From Desmodesmus armatus (taxonomy: Eukaryota; Chlorophyta; Chlorophyceae; Sphaeropleales; Scenedesmaceae), in assembly GCA_007449985.2 (NCBI GenBank), contig VIIQ02000724.1, forward strand, positions 248,001-312,000: 64,000 bases of DNA, in the 5' to 3' direction. Both the position numbers and the translations under genes were made by a program. The notes beneath the pieces were generated by a model that saw nothing but the letters and a program-made list of their open reading frames with translations, searched no databases and was not told the DNA's origin. Positions 12,240 to 23,800 of the stretch are shown piece by piece. Every line of letters starts with the position of its first letter. Position 1 is the stretch's first letter.

Positions 12240-12369
12240 TCTGCTGGTGCTGCCAGTGCTTGTGCCGCGGGTGCTGCTGCTGATGATGGGGTTGGGTTCT
12301 GCATCGCTGCTGGTGCTGTCCAGCGTCGCCAGCTGGCCACCTGCAGTGCAGGTCCAAATCACAATGTGT

Positions 12370-14100
12370 CAGGGCCAGCCTGTGTGCGATGTGTGTGTGT
12401 GTGCAAGAGACTGAGGACAAGCAGATGTTTGACAAGTGCACCAGAAGACGGATATTTAGAGGGAAACCATTGGGAGGTGAGGGAGTTGTAGTACCCAATT
12501 GGACATCCCAAGAATGGGACTTGCACCATCTGCTGAGGTATCTTCAACCCACCTGAACCTCGAAGTTGCTGCAGTAAGCTGTGGTCCTGAGGATGCGACA
12601 AACACCTACACTTTATGAGGGGCTTTGGGACGCAGTGGATGCGAGAGGGGAAAGATGCGCCTTCGAGATCACCACTGGCCCTGACCCGTGCTCCCGAGGC
12701 CAACATGACCACGCACACACGCAGTTCGAACACACAAAGTAACAGGACAAAGCATCAGGTGCAGCAATATGTGTCCTTCGGATGCTACTAATGACGTTTG
12801 ACTCACAAACAGCTGTAGAGGGGTGCAAGCATTCAATGCCCTTATGTTGCCCAATACATGCAGGGATTTACAAGTCAAAACAAGTGGCAGATCACTATGT
12901 GCCGATCTGTGCAGCGAAAAGGCCTGCAACCTGGCCCAACTGTACATGCAGGCTGTAGCAGCTGCCAGTTGCTGGCTATGGTGTGTCCAGCTGGTGCGGG
13001 ATGCATGCCATTATGTCTCATGAGCCCAAAAGTCTCAATTACGTAAAGTGTCCCTGTAAGACGACACCAACACATCTGATGTTCTACGCTGACTGAGCTT
13101 GTGTGCTGAATTGACTGTGTCTGTGTGCTGAATTACAATACTGGCAGAAGCTGTTGGTTGCTTGACAGGGAGCTTGCAGAAAGAAAAATTCAAAGGAACC
13201 AGAGACTGAAAAATGATTGCGCGCAAGATGAAACCAGGTTTGACGTTCTGTAATCTGCAGACCAGCATTGAGTTGTAGGCTTGCAACTTCATCATCCTGG
13301 TGCCGAGCATGGATGTTACAGATCACCTCTGACTTGAGCAGACACTGCACACAACTGGCCTACACCTTGCACGTGCAAGTGAGTTGGGCCAACATACCAA
13401 CAGCTGGTGAGCAGACGCCGGCCAAAAGCCACGGACAAGTCAACCTGTGACCACGATGCCCTCACAACCAGGTTTGAAGCAAACCTTCAGCTGTCTCAAA
13501 AGACATCTTGATTGACTACAAAACATGGCTGCTGCAGAGTCTGCCACCACCTCCAACCATCGCATACCCTGGTGAACAGAATGCGGATAACCCTACTGAT
13601 ATATGCTGAGGGTAGTCCGCACAAAGGATAATGCAAAGGCACCTTACAATGCAGGCGGCGTCCTCAAAGCTTTGCATGCCACTGAAACCGACACAAGCAG
13701 GGTCATCCATCAGCTGGACAGCCACCAAAACTGCGCAAGTGCACTATACTGTCTTGAAGACAGCTAGGGCAACAACACACCAATCAGTGAGTATTGGCTC
13801 TGTACACCTACACACATTGGTTGATCCACAAACCTGGTCAATCACTGTCGTTGGTCCACGCCTTGAAGCCTGTTGCTGCTTCACCAAACCAAACCCAATC
13901 GGCCGGCAGCAAGGTATGAAAATGCAGGGGATGTGATGCTCACATGGGCCACACATACTCAAAAATTGTTTGACATCCATAAACAGATGATACAAATGCA
14001 AAGGCATATATTACAAAACTGCACAGCTACAGTGAGTGGTGCAAGATGCCATGCTACTAGCAGCCAAACTGCTCTGACGTAACACTAGCTATAGGCACCA
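12370..14100. other. Intergenic, nothing recognised
   Basis: This is the 5' flank of the CofD-like gene and then the 3' side of the degenerate block to the right. No open frame here shows a family resemblance or paired splice sites. The promoter and any first non-coding exon of the CofD-like gene are expected near 12,370 onward, but I could not define them. Confidence 0.45.
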
Positions 14101-14429
14101 TAGTGAGCGGCAGTGCGGCATACCATGTTGGGCAGTGCCAGTGGTGCAGCCTGCACCACGCATGGCATGCGCACCCTGCCAGTTTGCTGCAACAACCTGT
14201 AGCATCCACCTGTCACGCCTCCCTGCACGTGTCAGCTTTGGCAGTAACGCTCCAACAAGGCTGCTGGCAAGGCAACATCCCTTCAGTTGCTGCCAATGGC
14301 TGGCCTGCTACAAAAAGCGCTCCTGCTCTGACGCCTGCTACTTCCTGCAGCTGCAAGCCTTGCCTCGTGAGGCCTCAGAGCTTGCTGCCAGCATGCAGGC
14401 TGCATGCACACGCAGGTGGCCACAGCTAG

Positions 14430-15453
14430 CTACTAGATGCGCCAGCGCCGGCCGCCAGCATTGGGTGTGCTGCCCCTACCCGCGTCCCCCACCCCACCTC
14501 CCACACCACGCCTGCTGCCGCCATCAACCCCCTTGCCAGCACGCTGCTGCTGCTGCTGCTGCTGCTGAGGCACCTTCGTGCCGCCTGCAGACTTGCTGGT
14601 GCCCCCAGTGTCACCCTGCTGCTGCTGGGGAGGAGGGGAGGGGGAGGAGGAGGGGGCGGGGGAGGGGAGGGATCCCACACTCCCCCTCCTCAAGAGGTGA
14701 AGGGGGAGGTGAAGTGGGAGGGGGAGGGGGAGGGGGAGGGGGAGGGGGAGGGGAGGGGGAGGGGGAGGGGGAGGGGGAGGGGGAGGGGGAGGGGGAGGGG
14801 GAGGGGGAGGGGGAGGGGGAGGGGGAGGGGGGGGGGAGGGGGAGGGGGAGGGGGAGGGGGAGGGGGAGGGGAGGGGGAGGGGGAGGGGAGGGGAGGGGGA
14901 GGGGGAGGGGGAGGGGGAGGGGGAGGGGAGGGGGAGGGGGAGGGGGAGGGGGGGGGAGGGGGAGGGGGAGGGGAGGGGGAGGGGGGGGGAGGGAAGTCCT
15001 GGTCAGGGGCAGCTGCAGCAACTTTGCGTGCATCACTGTTGGGTCTGTTGAGCATCTGCTGCTGGTCCTGCTGCTGAGGCAGCAGTGAGCGGCTTGCGTG
15101 TGCTTGCTGGTGCCCCCAGTGTTGCCCAGCTGCTGCTGGTGCTGCTGCTGCTGGTGCTGCTGCTGAAGCAGCAGCGAGCCGCCTGCAGATTTGCTGGTAC
15201 CCCCAGGGTCGCCCAGCTGCTGCTGCTGCTTGGGAGGTGGAGGTGGAGGGGGGTACTGGTCAGCATCAGCTGCACCAGCCTTGCGGGCATCACTGCTGGG
15301 TCTGTTGGGTGGCTGCCAGTGCTGCTGCTGGTTGACAGCACCAGGGCGGGCTCCACTGCCGCTGCTGCTGCCAGGCTGGTTGCTGATGTGCTGGCTGCTG
15401 GTGTGCGGGTTGACTGCCAGTGCACTGCCATGAGCTGCCGGGGGACCCTGCAT
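14430..15453 (-). pseudogene. Degenerate relative of the Gln/Ser-rich exon at 32,413-33,613
   Basis: On the minus strand this segment has Gln-rich units ending in GGTSKSAGG or GGTSK. They match the TSKSA/TSRPAA units of the intact locus at 32,413-33,613, and it sits in the same position relative to gene X copy A as that exon does to copy B. The middle is overrun by the GGGGGA/TCCCCC tract, which would code Pro-Leu-Pro repeats. The unit order is irregular and the motif SERRRQNRLAIFQNL of the intact copy is missing. I read it as the decayed counterpart; a shortened working exon cannot be excluded. Confidence 0.5.
14716..14994 (+). repeat. Giant (GGGGGA)n polypurine tract
   Basis: About 280 bp consist almost entirely of G and A with GGGGGA as the main unit, plus occasional GGGGA and longer G runs. 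There is no pyrimidine across most of the tract. It is a mirror repeat with many G-runs, so triplex (H-DNA) and G-quadruplex structures are expected on general grounds. Confidence 0.95.
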
Positions 15454-18400
15454 AGCATGTGCAGCCAATGTCACTGGAGTCAGCAACCTGTGTAATTATG
15501 TGATGCTTGTCATCCTACTATCACAGCCTAAGGCTATGGTGCTGAGGGCAGCGGGTCTGGCTGGCTTCCTTGCAAAACAGGCATTAAAAAAACCATATTG
15601 CCAGAATGCTGGCTTGCCTGATCAGAGGTGGTATTGAAACAGCCCTCACTAGGGGTGCTCAGCACATGTGTGCTCAACAGCTGCTGCACGGTGCAGCAAA
15701 GGCTGCTGAGAATGCTTCATACACCACAAGCAACCAGCACACATTCATCAACACAGCTGGCCCAGGCTGGTCGACCTTGATGAAAGCAGAAGCAGGCCTC
15801 ACCTCATCTGTGCCAGGGTGGCTGCACATGAGGCTCAGTGTCTTGTCCCGCCAGGACTGCTGCAGCTGCAGCAGCTGGGCAACAGCAGGGCTCCGCCGGG
15901 CCGCAACAGGGTCGGCGATGCCAGCCACGTAGGGCACCTTCAGCAGCTGCTCCAGCACAGATGGGCCTGAGAGGACATCAGAGCCCTCCGCTGGTGTGTT
16001 CTGAAACAGCACCTCCAGGCTGAGCCCATGGTGCGCCTCCTCAGGGGCGGCGTGCTCGCCAGCCCATGTGCGCAGGTGTATCGCTGCTTTCAGCAGCTCC
16101 ACCACCAGCGGCCCACCGAAGCCCTGGCCCAGGCATGCGAGCAGCAGGCTGTCGGCCTGCCCGATCATGAACGGCAGGCCATCTCGTGCAGGCTGCATGC
16201 CCAGGAAGTAGTGTGCTCCTACTACCAGCATGCTGGGACACAGCACACGTCTCCTGCTGCCACCAGCTGCTGATGCCTGACACCGGGGTGAGGCACAGGC
16301 TGGTGCCCCTGCACGTTTGCAGCGGCTTCAGCACCAGCAGCAGCCCAGCAGCAGCCAGTGCCTTCATGACACCGCGGGATAGCATCAGACATACAGCAAA
16401 GTCCATGCACATGTGTCAGACAGGTTCAAACCATGTGCCATACACCCATCAAGGTGTTATCAGTCAGGGTAACCCTGTCAGGGTTCACATGCCAGCACTC
16501 TTTTGATTTTGAATCCAAAGGGAGCGCAACCCCACCAGCTGGCCAGCACTAAATGGCCAAAGCTCATGAGACTAAATGACTCTATGCACACTGTGGCACA
16601 TGCATCACCAGAGTCAAACATATTCAGACAGGCACCATTGAAGGGGCGGCAGCGCAGCTAAGGGGGGTATGCACGTGCATAGGCTGTGCACAGCCCTCTT
16701 ATCAACACCTGTCTTTGACAGCATTGGACACACCTGAAGGACGACGTTGTTTTTCAAAACCATCAGCCGCCTCAACCCCCATGACTTCAACCTTCTGTAA
16801 GGCAGCTGCGCTGGCGGCTGCAGCAGCCACAGCAGCAGCATCAGGGGCTGTTGCCCACGGCTGCTGCAGCACATCTGCGATGCCGATGGCAGGCCTGTCA
16901 TCCTGGGGTGCTGTAGCCCACCAGGATGTGCAACCTTCTGGCAGGTCTTTGGCTCCGGACCTGCAGCAGCAAGACACCAAATCATGCAGCAGCAGTAAAT
17001 TTTAGGTGACTGTCACAGTCAAATGCTAGTAAGTTACTGGCATAGCATGTAGCAGCCGCTAGCCGGGCATTCACATCAACATCTGCGCAGTCCTGAAAGG
17101 CAACAATGTCAAGGTCAGCACAATGTGGCATACTGCGCAATGTCTGTGGCATGGGATGTGGCTCTGCAGTCCAACATGAAGACACGTGCCTGCTTGGCGT
17201 TTACGTCTACCGTATTTACAAGTTGCAGCAGGCATGCCACAGTTTGTCTCTGTACATGCAGGCTGTGTCGTCTATCACCTACCTGGCCTTGCAATTGCTC
17301 AGCAACTTGCAAGCTCAAGGACGCAAGCTCATGATCAGGCTGAACTGAACCAACACATGCTGGACATTTGCGCAGCAGTACGGATGAACACTAGTGTTCA
17401 CCTTGCTTCAGGCACACTTTCGAGGTCACCTGTGGGCCACCAAGGTCAGCGGCTCACCTGACCAGCTTCTCCAGGTGCGGCCAGAAGACTGTCAGACGCT
17501 CACGCTCCTCGATCAGGCCTGTCTGCAGCCCAAGGCCAGCTCATCCATTGCACGCCCGACTGGGGAGCCGTGCTCGATGTCAAAGGCCAGGGACTCCTCC
17601 TCTCCTGCCGGCTTAGTGGGTTTCAGTACCACACGCAGGCTGGTCCAGTCGTTGAGCAGGAAGCAGGGCAGGATGCACCTGCAATCACACAACGAGCAGT
17701 ATACTGAGCAGGCTTTAAAGTACGCCAAGGTTGATGGGACAAATGAATGCATGCCATGCCGTCAACCTTAGGTGTTGATCAAAAGCCTGGCAAATTAATG
17801 TGTCAGAATGCACGCCATCTTGGCAACCTCTGGGGTGATCAGAGAACCACTTGACTGTGCCGTGCATAGCCAGACTGCCTGCTAGTGGCTTCAAGAGCTG
17901 ATCAGCTTTGTTCCAATATAGACGAGGGGCTGGATGTGGCCTCCATGGACTGTACTACTGAGCATCAGTCACCCTCTGCCCAGTGCTCGTTGTGGAGTCT
18001 AACGCACCTGGCAATGACCTGCTTCACTGCAGACTCCTCCCCCTTGCAGCCTCGCACGTCCTTGAAGTATTGCTGCATCGCCTTCGCGGATGTCTTGCCA
18101 GGATGCTCACACAGGCCGCGCACTCCAAGCCCAATATGCTCCAGGCTGTTCAGCGAGTAGCCCCCAGGGATGCTGGTGTCGCTGTATAGCAGGCTCTTGT
18201 AGCGTTCTTATTGGTGCATGCGTGCTTTTGTGTACACCTGTCAGAGCAGCTTGCATTACAGGTGTGACATGTGTGATGCAGTTACTCTGCCAGTTGCCAG
18301 CCCAGCCATTTAGGCCGTGCACCCGCCACATTCATTGGTGGTGCATGGATCTAGCTTACAGACATGTAGCCGTCGTAACCCCGGGCTCGCCAGCTTTTGG

Positions 18401-18749
18401 CCCGTTAGAGCAGCCAGAGCCAGTTGTCAGCCAGTTGTCTGTGTTCAGTCTCGGTCGATAGACGTGGTCTCCCGAGCTCTCAGTTGTCGTTTCAGGTTTC
18501 AAACTCAGTTAATTGAGTGTCTCTCCTGGGTTCCAGTTATCTTCTGTGTCTCTTGAGATTTTACATCTGAAGATCGCTAGTGGTGCTCACCTCTCGCGTC
18601 GCGATTGTGGGCAGCATCCCTCTCCCTTTCTAGTCGCAGCATTTCAGTCCTTATGGTGGAGTCGGAGGGCATGCTGTCCTAGAGGCAGCACCCTAGCGGT
18701 CTCTCACTCCTAGCCCCTTCAGCTAGTCACTCCCAGACCCTCCTGCAGC

Positions 18750-20126
18750 ATGGTCCGAATTCTGCCTTACGGATTCGGTCGTTTCGTGGAGGTGGATGAG
18801 CAGTTTCTCACGCAAGGCAGCCAGTCACGGCAGTTGCAGCATGCTGAGGCAGAGCGTGCTGCAGCACAGGAACAGGCCAGTCAGCTGCAGCGGCAGCTGG
18901 AGCTTTCTGAGCAGCGGGCCCGGCAGCTGGAGCAGCTACTGCAGCAGGCAGAGTCACAGCAGGATCAGCTGTCCGCAGCGGCCCACCAGTGGTATGAGCT
19001 GTCCAAGCTGTTGCAGGACCGGCTTCAGCAGCAGTCACTTGGACAGGAGCAGCAACTCCAGCAGGAGGTCACCAAGCTGCAGCAGCAGCTTGAGCACTCC
19101 AACAGTCGGTCTGAACAGCTGGAGCAGCAGCTACAGTGTTCCCAGCAGCAGCTTCAATGCGCGGAGCAGCAGGCCCAACAGCAGCAGTTACAGTACAACC
19201 AGCGGGAGCGCTTGCAGCTTCAAGAGCAGCAGGACCAGTGTATCCAGCTCCAGTTCCAGGTTATTCAGCTGCAAACCCAGGTCATCCAGGTACAGTCGCA
19301 GCTGGAGCAGACCCAACAGCAGTCTCAACAGCAGCAGTGTCGCTTACAGGACCAGCTAGAGGCTACCCAGCAGTCTGTCCAGCCCTTGCAGCAACAGGTC
19401 CGTCAGCTACAGCAGGACCTGCAGTTGTCTCAACACCAGTTGCATGAGGCAGCTTCCATGCACAACCAGTTGACTGCAGAGGTGCAGCACTGGTACGGCA
19501 AAGCTTGCAGCAGCCAAGCCGAGCTGCGGCAGGTGGTGCAGCAGCATGACAGCATGGCTGCTGAGCTGCAGCTGTGGCGGCAGTGGGCTGCCCAGCAACA
19601 GCAGCTAGATGCCCCGCAGCAGTTTGACAGTCAGGAGGCTGGCACACCCCCTGGGTACCCGCCTCTTGCTGCCCCTAGTGCCAGCAGCGGCTGCAGCAGC
19701 CCCGTCTCTGCTGCTGCCTTCTCCAGCAGCAGTGGCAACAGCAGCCCTGTCACAGCTTTCCCTTCTGGCAGCAACAGCCCGGTCAGCCTTGCCCCCAGCG
19801 GCAACGGTGGCTGGCAGGATGATGCCTTTGACGACACACGCAGCAGTGTGTTGCCGTTGGTGGTTGCTCCTGTGGGTGGTTCTGGGGACTTCGCACTTGT
19901 CCCCTCCCCGTCTGTTTCTTGTTTGGCCCTTGCATCAGGTGGTTTTTCTGGCGCATTTGTGTTTGGTGGCTACGCATCTGCAGCTCCGCAGGTTCGCAGC
20001 CGAGTCGGTCTTCCCTTCTCAGCAGCAGCAGCAGCAGCTCAGCCAGTGCAGCTCCCTGAGCGCACTGCTGGTGGCTTAGACCAGGTGCCCTGGTCTAGGT
20101 CAGTTGGAGGCCCCGGTCCCCCGTAG
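18750..20126 (+). CDS. Gln-rich coiled-coil protein, intronless (458 aa)
   Basis: A single open frame of 458 codons with an ATG start; it is the only convincing plus-strand gene in the window. Residues about 25-290 are a heptad-rich Gln/Leu/Glu coiled coil with recurring QLEQQLQ-type units. Residues about 295-370 are Ser/Pro/Gly-rich with repeated SSPV and NSPVS motifs. The tail is hydrophobic and small-residue rich, ending near PGPP. No catalytic or binding domain is recognised, so scaffold or capsid-like roles are guesses. The lack of introns, unlike every neighbour, and its position inside a broken exon of another gene suggest a retrocopy or a gag/ORF1-like protein of a non-autonomous element. 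A TGTAA lies 326 nt downstream of the stop. Confidence 0.7.
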   Translation: MVRILPYGFGRFVEVDEQFLTQGSQSRQLQHAEAERAAAQEQASQLQRQLELSEQRARQLEQLLQQAESQQDQLSAAAHQWYELSKLLQDRLQQQSLGQEQQLQQEVTKLQQQLEHSNSRSEQLEQQLQCSQQQLQCAEQQAQQQQLQYNQRERLQLQEQQDQCIQLQFQVIQLQTQVIQVQSQLEQTQQQSQQQQCRLQDQLEATQQSVQPLQQQVRQLQQDLQLSQHQLHEAASMHNQLTAEVQHWYGKACSSQAELRQVVQQHDSMAAELQLWRQWAAQQQQLDAPQQFDSQEAGTPPGYPPLAAPSASSGCSSPVSAAAFSSSSGNSSPVTAFPSGSNSPVSLAPSGNGGWQDDAFDDTRSSVLPLVVAPVGGSGDFALVPSPSVSCLALASGGFSGAFVFGGYASAAPQVRSRVGLPFSAAAAAAQPVQLPERTAGGLDQVPWSRSVGGPGPP

Positions 20127-20451
20127 TGCGTTTTTTTTTTCTGGCAGCAGCGCGCAGCTGGTGTGTGCTCTAGCGGCACACTTGTCTGGTTTGGTTGGTA
20201 AGTGCTTTGAGGTGGTGTAGGTCTAGCTTGTTTGTGTGCTTTCAGTTTTCTGTTGTGGTGCGTGTGTGCGCTTTTCTGGTTGGTCTTGGGTGCCGTCACA
20301 ATCGCCCACACTTACATTCTCCTTGGCAGGTTGGCGTGCTTTCCTTGTTGCTTGATGCTTTCCATTCTGCATGCATTGCTCGTGGTTTGTTCTTTTGGTG
20401 GACACGTGGTGTGCCTGCTTGGCCCATTGCGTGCCGTCTTTCCGTCCTTGT

Positions 20452-20456
20452 TGTAA
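20452..20456 (+). terminator. TGTAA, candidate algal poly(A) signal
   Basis: TGTAA is the usual chlorophyte polyadenylation signal. This copy is the first one in T-rich sequence downstream of the stop at 20,126. The motif is short and occurs by chance, so the call is tentative. Confidence 0.3.
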
Positions 20457-20718
20457 AAGGTGATGGTGATGGCTTGTGCCGTAGGAGGTGCTGGCTGGAC
20501 GTGGGTGCCCTACTTATGTTAGCGGCAGGTTCAGTAGAACCTCTTCGTGCGTATTATGTTCACTTTTCGTCTTTGTTTGTGTGCTGTGCGTACGTTCAGG
20601 CCAGGGTCCCTTGTCGGCTGTGCCGATCCCTTGATACTGTGTGGACCTTGGTGCCCTGGCTACGCCTTGTTTCAGTTTGGCGTGATCTTCTTGTCCTGCA
20701 GTGTTTACTTGCTTGTGT

Positions 20719-20881
20719 CTGGATCGGGAGTGCACCATGCGCTACATTCCCCTCCTCTTGTCTGCTTGTTCCAGGGTTGAACGTGGTTCCCCTGATGTCT
20801 CTGGAACGGGAGTGCACCATGCGCTGCATCCCCCTCCTCTTGTCTACTTGTTCCAGGGTTGAGTGGCTCCCCTGATGCCTG
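20719..20881 (+). repeat. 82-bp tandem repeat, two units
   Basis: Two adjacent units share gggagtgcaccatgcgct, ccctcctcttgtct and cttgttccagggttga with an 82-bp period (starts near 20,726 and 20,808). A shorter third piece (gagggttgagctggctcccc) follows near 20,935. They lie in the long 3' region of the inserted segment. Confidence 0.85.
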
Positions 20882-23800
20882 TCTGTCTGCCTTGTTCACA
20901 TGGATGTATCATTCCCATGTTCTCCACTTGACTGAGGGTTGAGCTGGCTCCCCTTTCAGTTGTGGAGGTCTGTTCTGCTCTGTTTTGCCTCTTGGGCACA
21001 CGGGTGCTCTCTTCTGTGGTGATCCTTCTTTTGTTTCCCTTCCGTGGTTGGTGCTTTCCGCAGAGTTGGCTGGTCTTTTGTCTGCATTGTTCACTTTGTG
21101 TGGTGTACTGTGTTACAGGCGCCCCTGTGGCCTTGCAGATGCTTGTGCGGGTGTGTTGGCAGGGTGGGTGCAAGGTGTGTGTGGCTGGTGGGTTGTGTGT
21201 GTTGGGATATTGCTTCCTTCAATTTTTTCTGCAGTGGTGCAGTCAGGAGGATTTGAGGCGGGTACTGTCCTTCCGCTCTTCCTGCTCTGGGGGGGTAGGA
21301 GGCGTAGCCACGCAGTTGTCGAGCAGGCTGAGCGTTAGTCCAGCAGTTGGAGACTGACGTGTGTAGAGATGGGTGAGACTGCAGTGAGAATGCAGTGATC
21401 AGCCTGTTGTGGTGAAGTGGACACTACACAGTATCAGGGTGTCGTGATGAGAGTGAGAAAGAAAGTGTGTCAATTGGACAGCCTGCATGAAGCATGTGTC
21501 AGTGTGTCGGTCTACAGTGGATGTCGATGAGGTCGATACAGCAAGGATACTCGGTTCCTGTGACTACAGTACTCACTGTAACATGTGATGTGTGGTGTTG
21601 TGCAGTGTGGTGTGTTGAATGCAGATGAACGATTGTAACGCTTACATCAAAAAGATCACTACACTCTTCAGCTGGACGATGCCTGCAAGGGTGCGGCCCA
21701 GGCGCTTCTGCGGTATCACAGCAACAGCGGCACAGTACGCACGCAGGGCGTGTGACCGCATGTGCACCACATTATGAGAGAAGTGCAAGCTGCCACAGTG
21801 TGAAGGCCCCAGAAGTGTGCTGACAGCTGTCAGCTAGGTTGCTGCCGGAGCAACCCCGGATACGACATTTTGCCTGCCATTGAACCACCGCTGCATGCAA
21901 ATTGCAATGCAGCAAGTGAGCACCAGAGTGGTTGGTAAGGACTGCCTTGCTCTACTGTACCGCCTCGCTCTACCTGCACCACGGCCCTCACACTGACTAA
22001 GGCAATTGCAAAGCATGCAGACATGTCACATACCTCCACTTCCTCTGGTGTGCGTGCCAGGTGCTCCTCCGTCAGCCTTGTCAGCAGATCCCTGAGCACG
22101 TCTTGTGCGTTCCTCTGTTCCTGGTTGATGCCCCTGTCCACCAGCAAGGCTGCGATCGTCTCCAGCATCTCCACCAGGAATGTGCAGGGTTGAAGCAGGA
22201 TGTGCTTGCAGTAATCCTCAGGGCCCAGGGCATCAGGGCGGTCCTGGTCAATGCAGCGGGCGATGCAATCCCTGGCGATGGGGTCCTCCACACGGCTCAG
22301 TTGGCTGTACATCCTGGCAGTGGCTGAATCCTGCGACAACAAATGGCACAGGGGTGTTGGAGACTTGCTGCATGTGCCAGATCGTCAACACTCCTGGAGG
22401 TTTCACTGTTGCAGGCATTCAAAACATTTGCTAGCAGCTGGAAGCTCGCTGTGTTTGCTGGCTGGAACTGGTCAGCGCAATACCGACCAGCTGGCCTGCA
22501 GGCCGCCACTGTGGATACGCGGGCGCGCAATGCACTTGGCAGGGTGAGTGGACAGCTGGACAACCCAGCCCTACATTGCCGCTCCAGCACAGCCACAAAG
22601 GCGACGACATTCCTGAAGTATATACCACTTTGCTGGCAGACCACAGCGTTGGCTCACCTGCTGTGCCTCGTGCGGTGGGTCAGCCGAAGTGCTGCCGAGC
22701 GCATGCTCCTCTGTTGGGCCGTTGTCCTGCTCAGAACCTGTGTAGGCCATCAGCATGACTCGCCCGATGGCAATCATGACCTGCTTGGTGGGGTTGGCAC
22801 CCGCACCAGCGGGACCACACGGGACACCTGCGAATGACAGCAGCAGTAGGGGCACAGCGTTTGGGGTGGTGGTAGTGCAACAACAGCACCCAGCCAACCA
22901 GGGCCTGCCCCGGTTTCTGAGGCCTAGTAAAGCCTTATAGTACAGCGGGGTGCATCCATCACAGGTTGCATATGCAGCTGATCCTCCACCTGCGTCTGAC
23001 AGTCGCCTGCAACCGCAAGCTTGGAAACCTGGAACGAATCCTACGACAGGCAATCGCTATGCTATAGCAGGGCCTGCACCATGTCCACTACCAGATTGCT
23101 GCTTGCTGCCAGCCGCAAGGAACCTGCCCGGGGCAATATATGAACCACAGTGGTTGCTGGCAATATTATAGCAGTGCTGAGCTATCATAGTCCGAATTTT
23201 GCAAAAGCAGCCCAAAAAGCAGCAGGTCAGGCAGTACCTGACAGCTCTTCAGCTGGGAAGCAGGGAGTCATCAGCTTGTCTGCATCCGGCACAGGCTGCA
23301 CCATCCCGGGAGTGCCCAGCTGCCAGGACTCAGTCCTGGCTGCCGGGCTGCACAAAGACTGCGCCTGGAGCAACACCAGATCAGAGGCTTGTGGTGGTCG
23401 CAGGCAAAACCCACAGCGTAGTAGTAAGCACACGTTGAACATAGCATCCAGCACCTGTGGAACAAGTACATGCAGCATTGCACAACCAACAGATGGCGTG
23501 TGAGTGACTGTGTTGAGGCCTGGCCCGTCAGGGTGTGTCAGGTTGCTGTCATATCATATGATGGTGTTTGGCAAGGGTGTGTTTCAGCATCTGCATCTGC
23601 ATTGTGAAAGCTGTACGTCCTGCCAGCACTGGGGGCCGGCAAGGCCACAGCTAAAGCATGCCTACAACTTGTAGGCTACAAGCTTGCAACAGGTTACGAA
23701 GCTGCGATACGGAGCAATGATAGGTCCCTGCCAGACCTGGCAAGGGAGTTACTCTGCTGCCGGACGTGAGCCACGTAAGCAGTGCTGCATACGCAACAGC

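Larger units (their letters stand above)
18212..21640. mobile_element. 3.4-kb insertion inside exon 6 of gene X copy A
   Basis: Comparison with copy B shows that the exon sequence stops near 21,640-21,660 and resumes near 18,212. The intervening DNA differs in character: T/G-rich on the plus strand, with one intronless gene (18,750-20,126) and an 82-bp tandem repeat. The edges carry aacgctacaa on the left and agcgttacaa on the right (minus-strand reading), which could be a diverged target-site duplication of about 10 bp. I found no clear LTRs, terminal inverted repeats, poly(A) tail, transposase or reverse transcriptase. A retroposed or non-autonomous element is inferred; a nested gene in an unusual intron is the alternative. 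Confidence 0.45.

Noticed and set aside
14135..15088. 317-codon plus-strand Gly/Glu/Arg frame
   Set aside because: It is a simple-sequence artefact: the purine tract reads as (GE)n, (GR)n or Gn in any plus frame.
14611..15486. 291-codon minus-strand frame rich in Pro and Leu
   Set aside because: More than a third of it is the translation of the GGGGGA tract, and it has no ATG at its stated beginning (TTG). Only the Gln/TSK part has a counterpart elsewhere.
18320..18740. Possible 5' LTR before the coiled-coil gene
   Set aside because: The stretch looks like a leader, but I found no matching second copy downstream, so LTRs are not supported.
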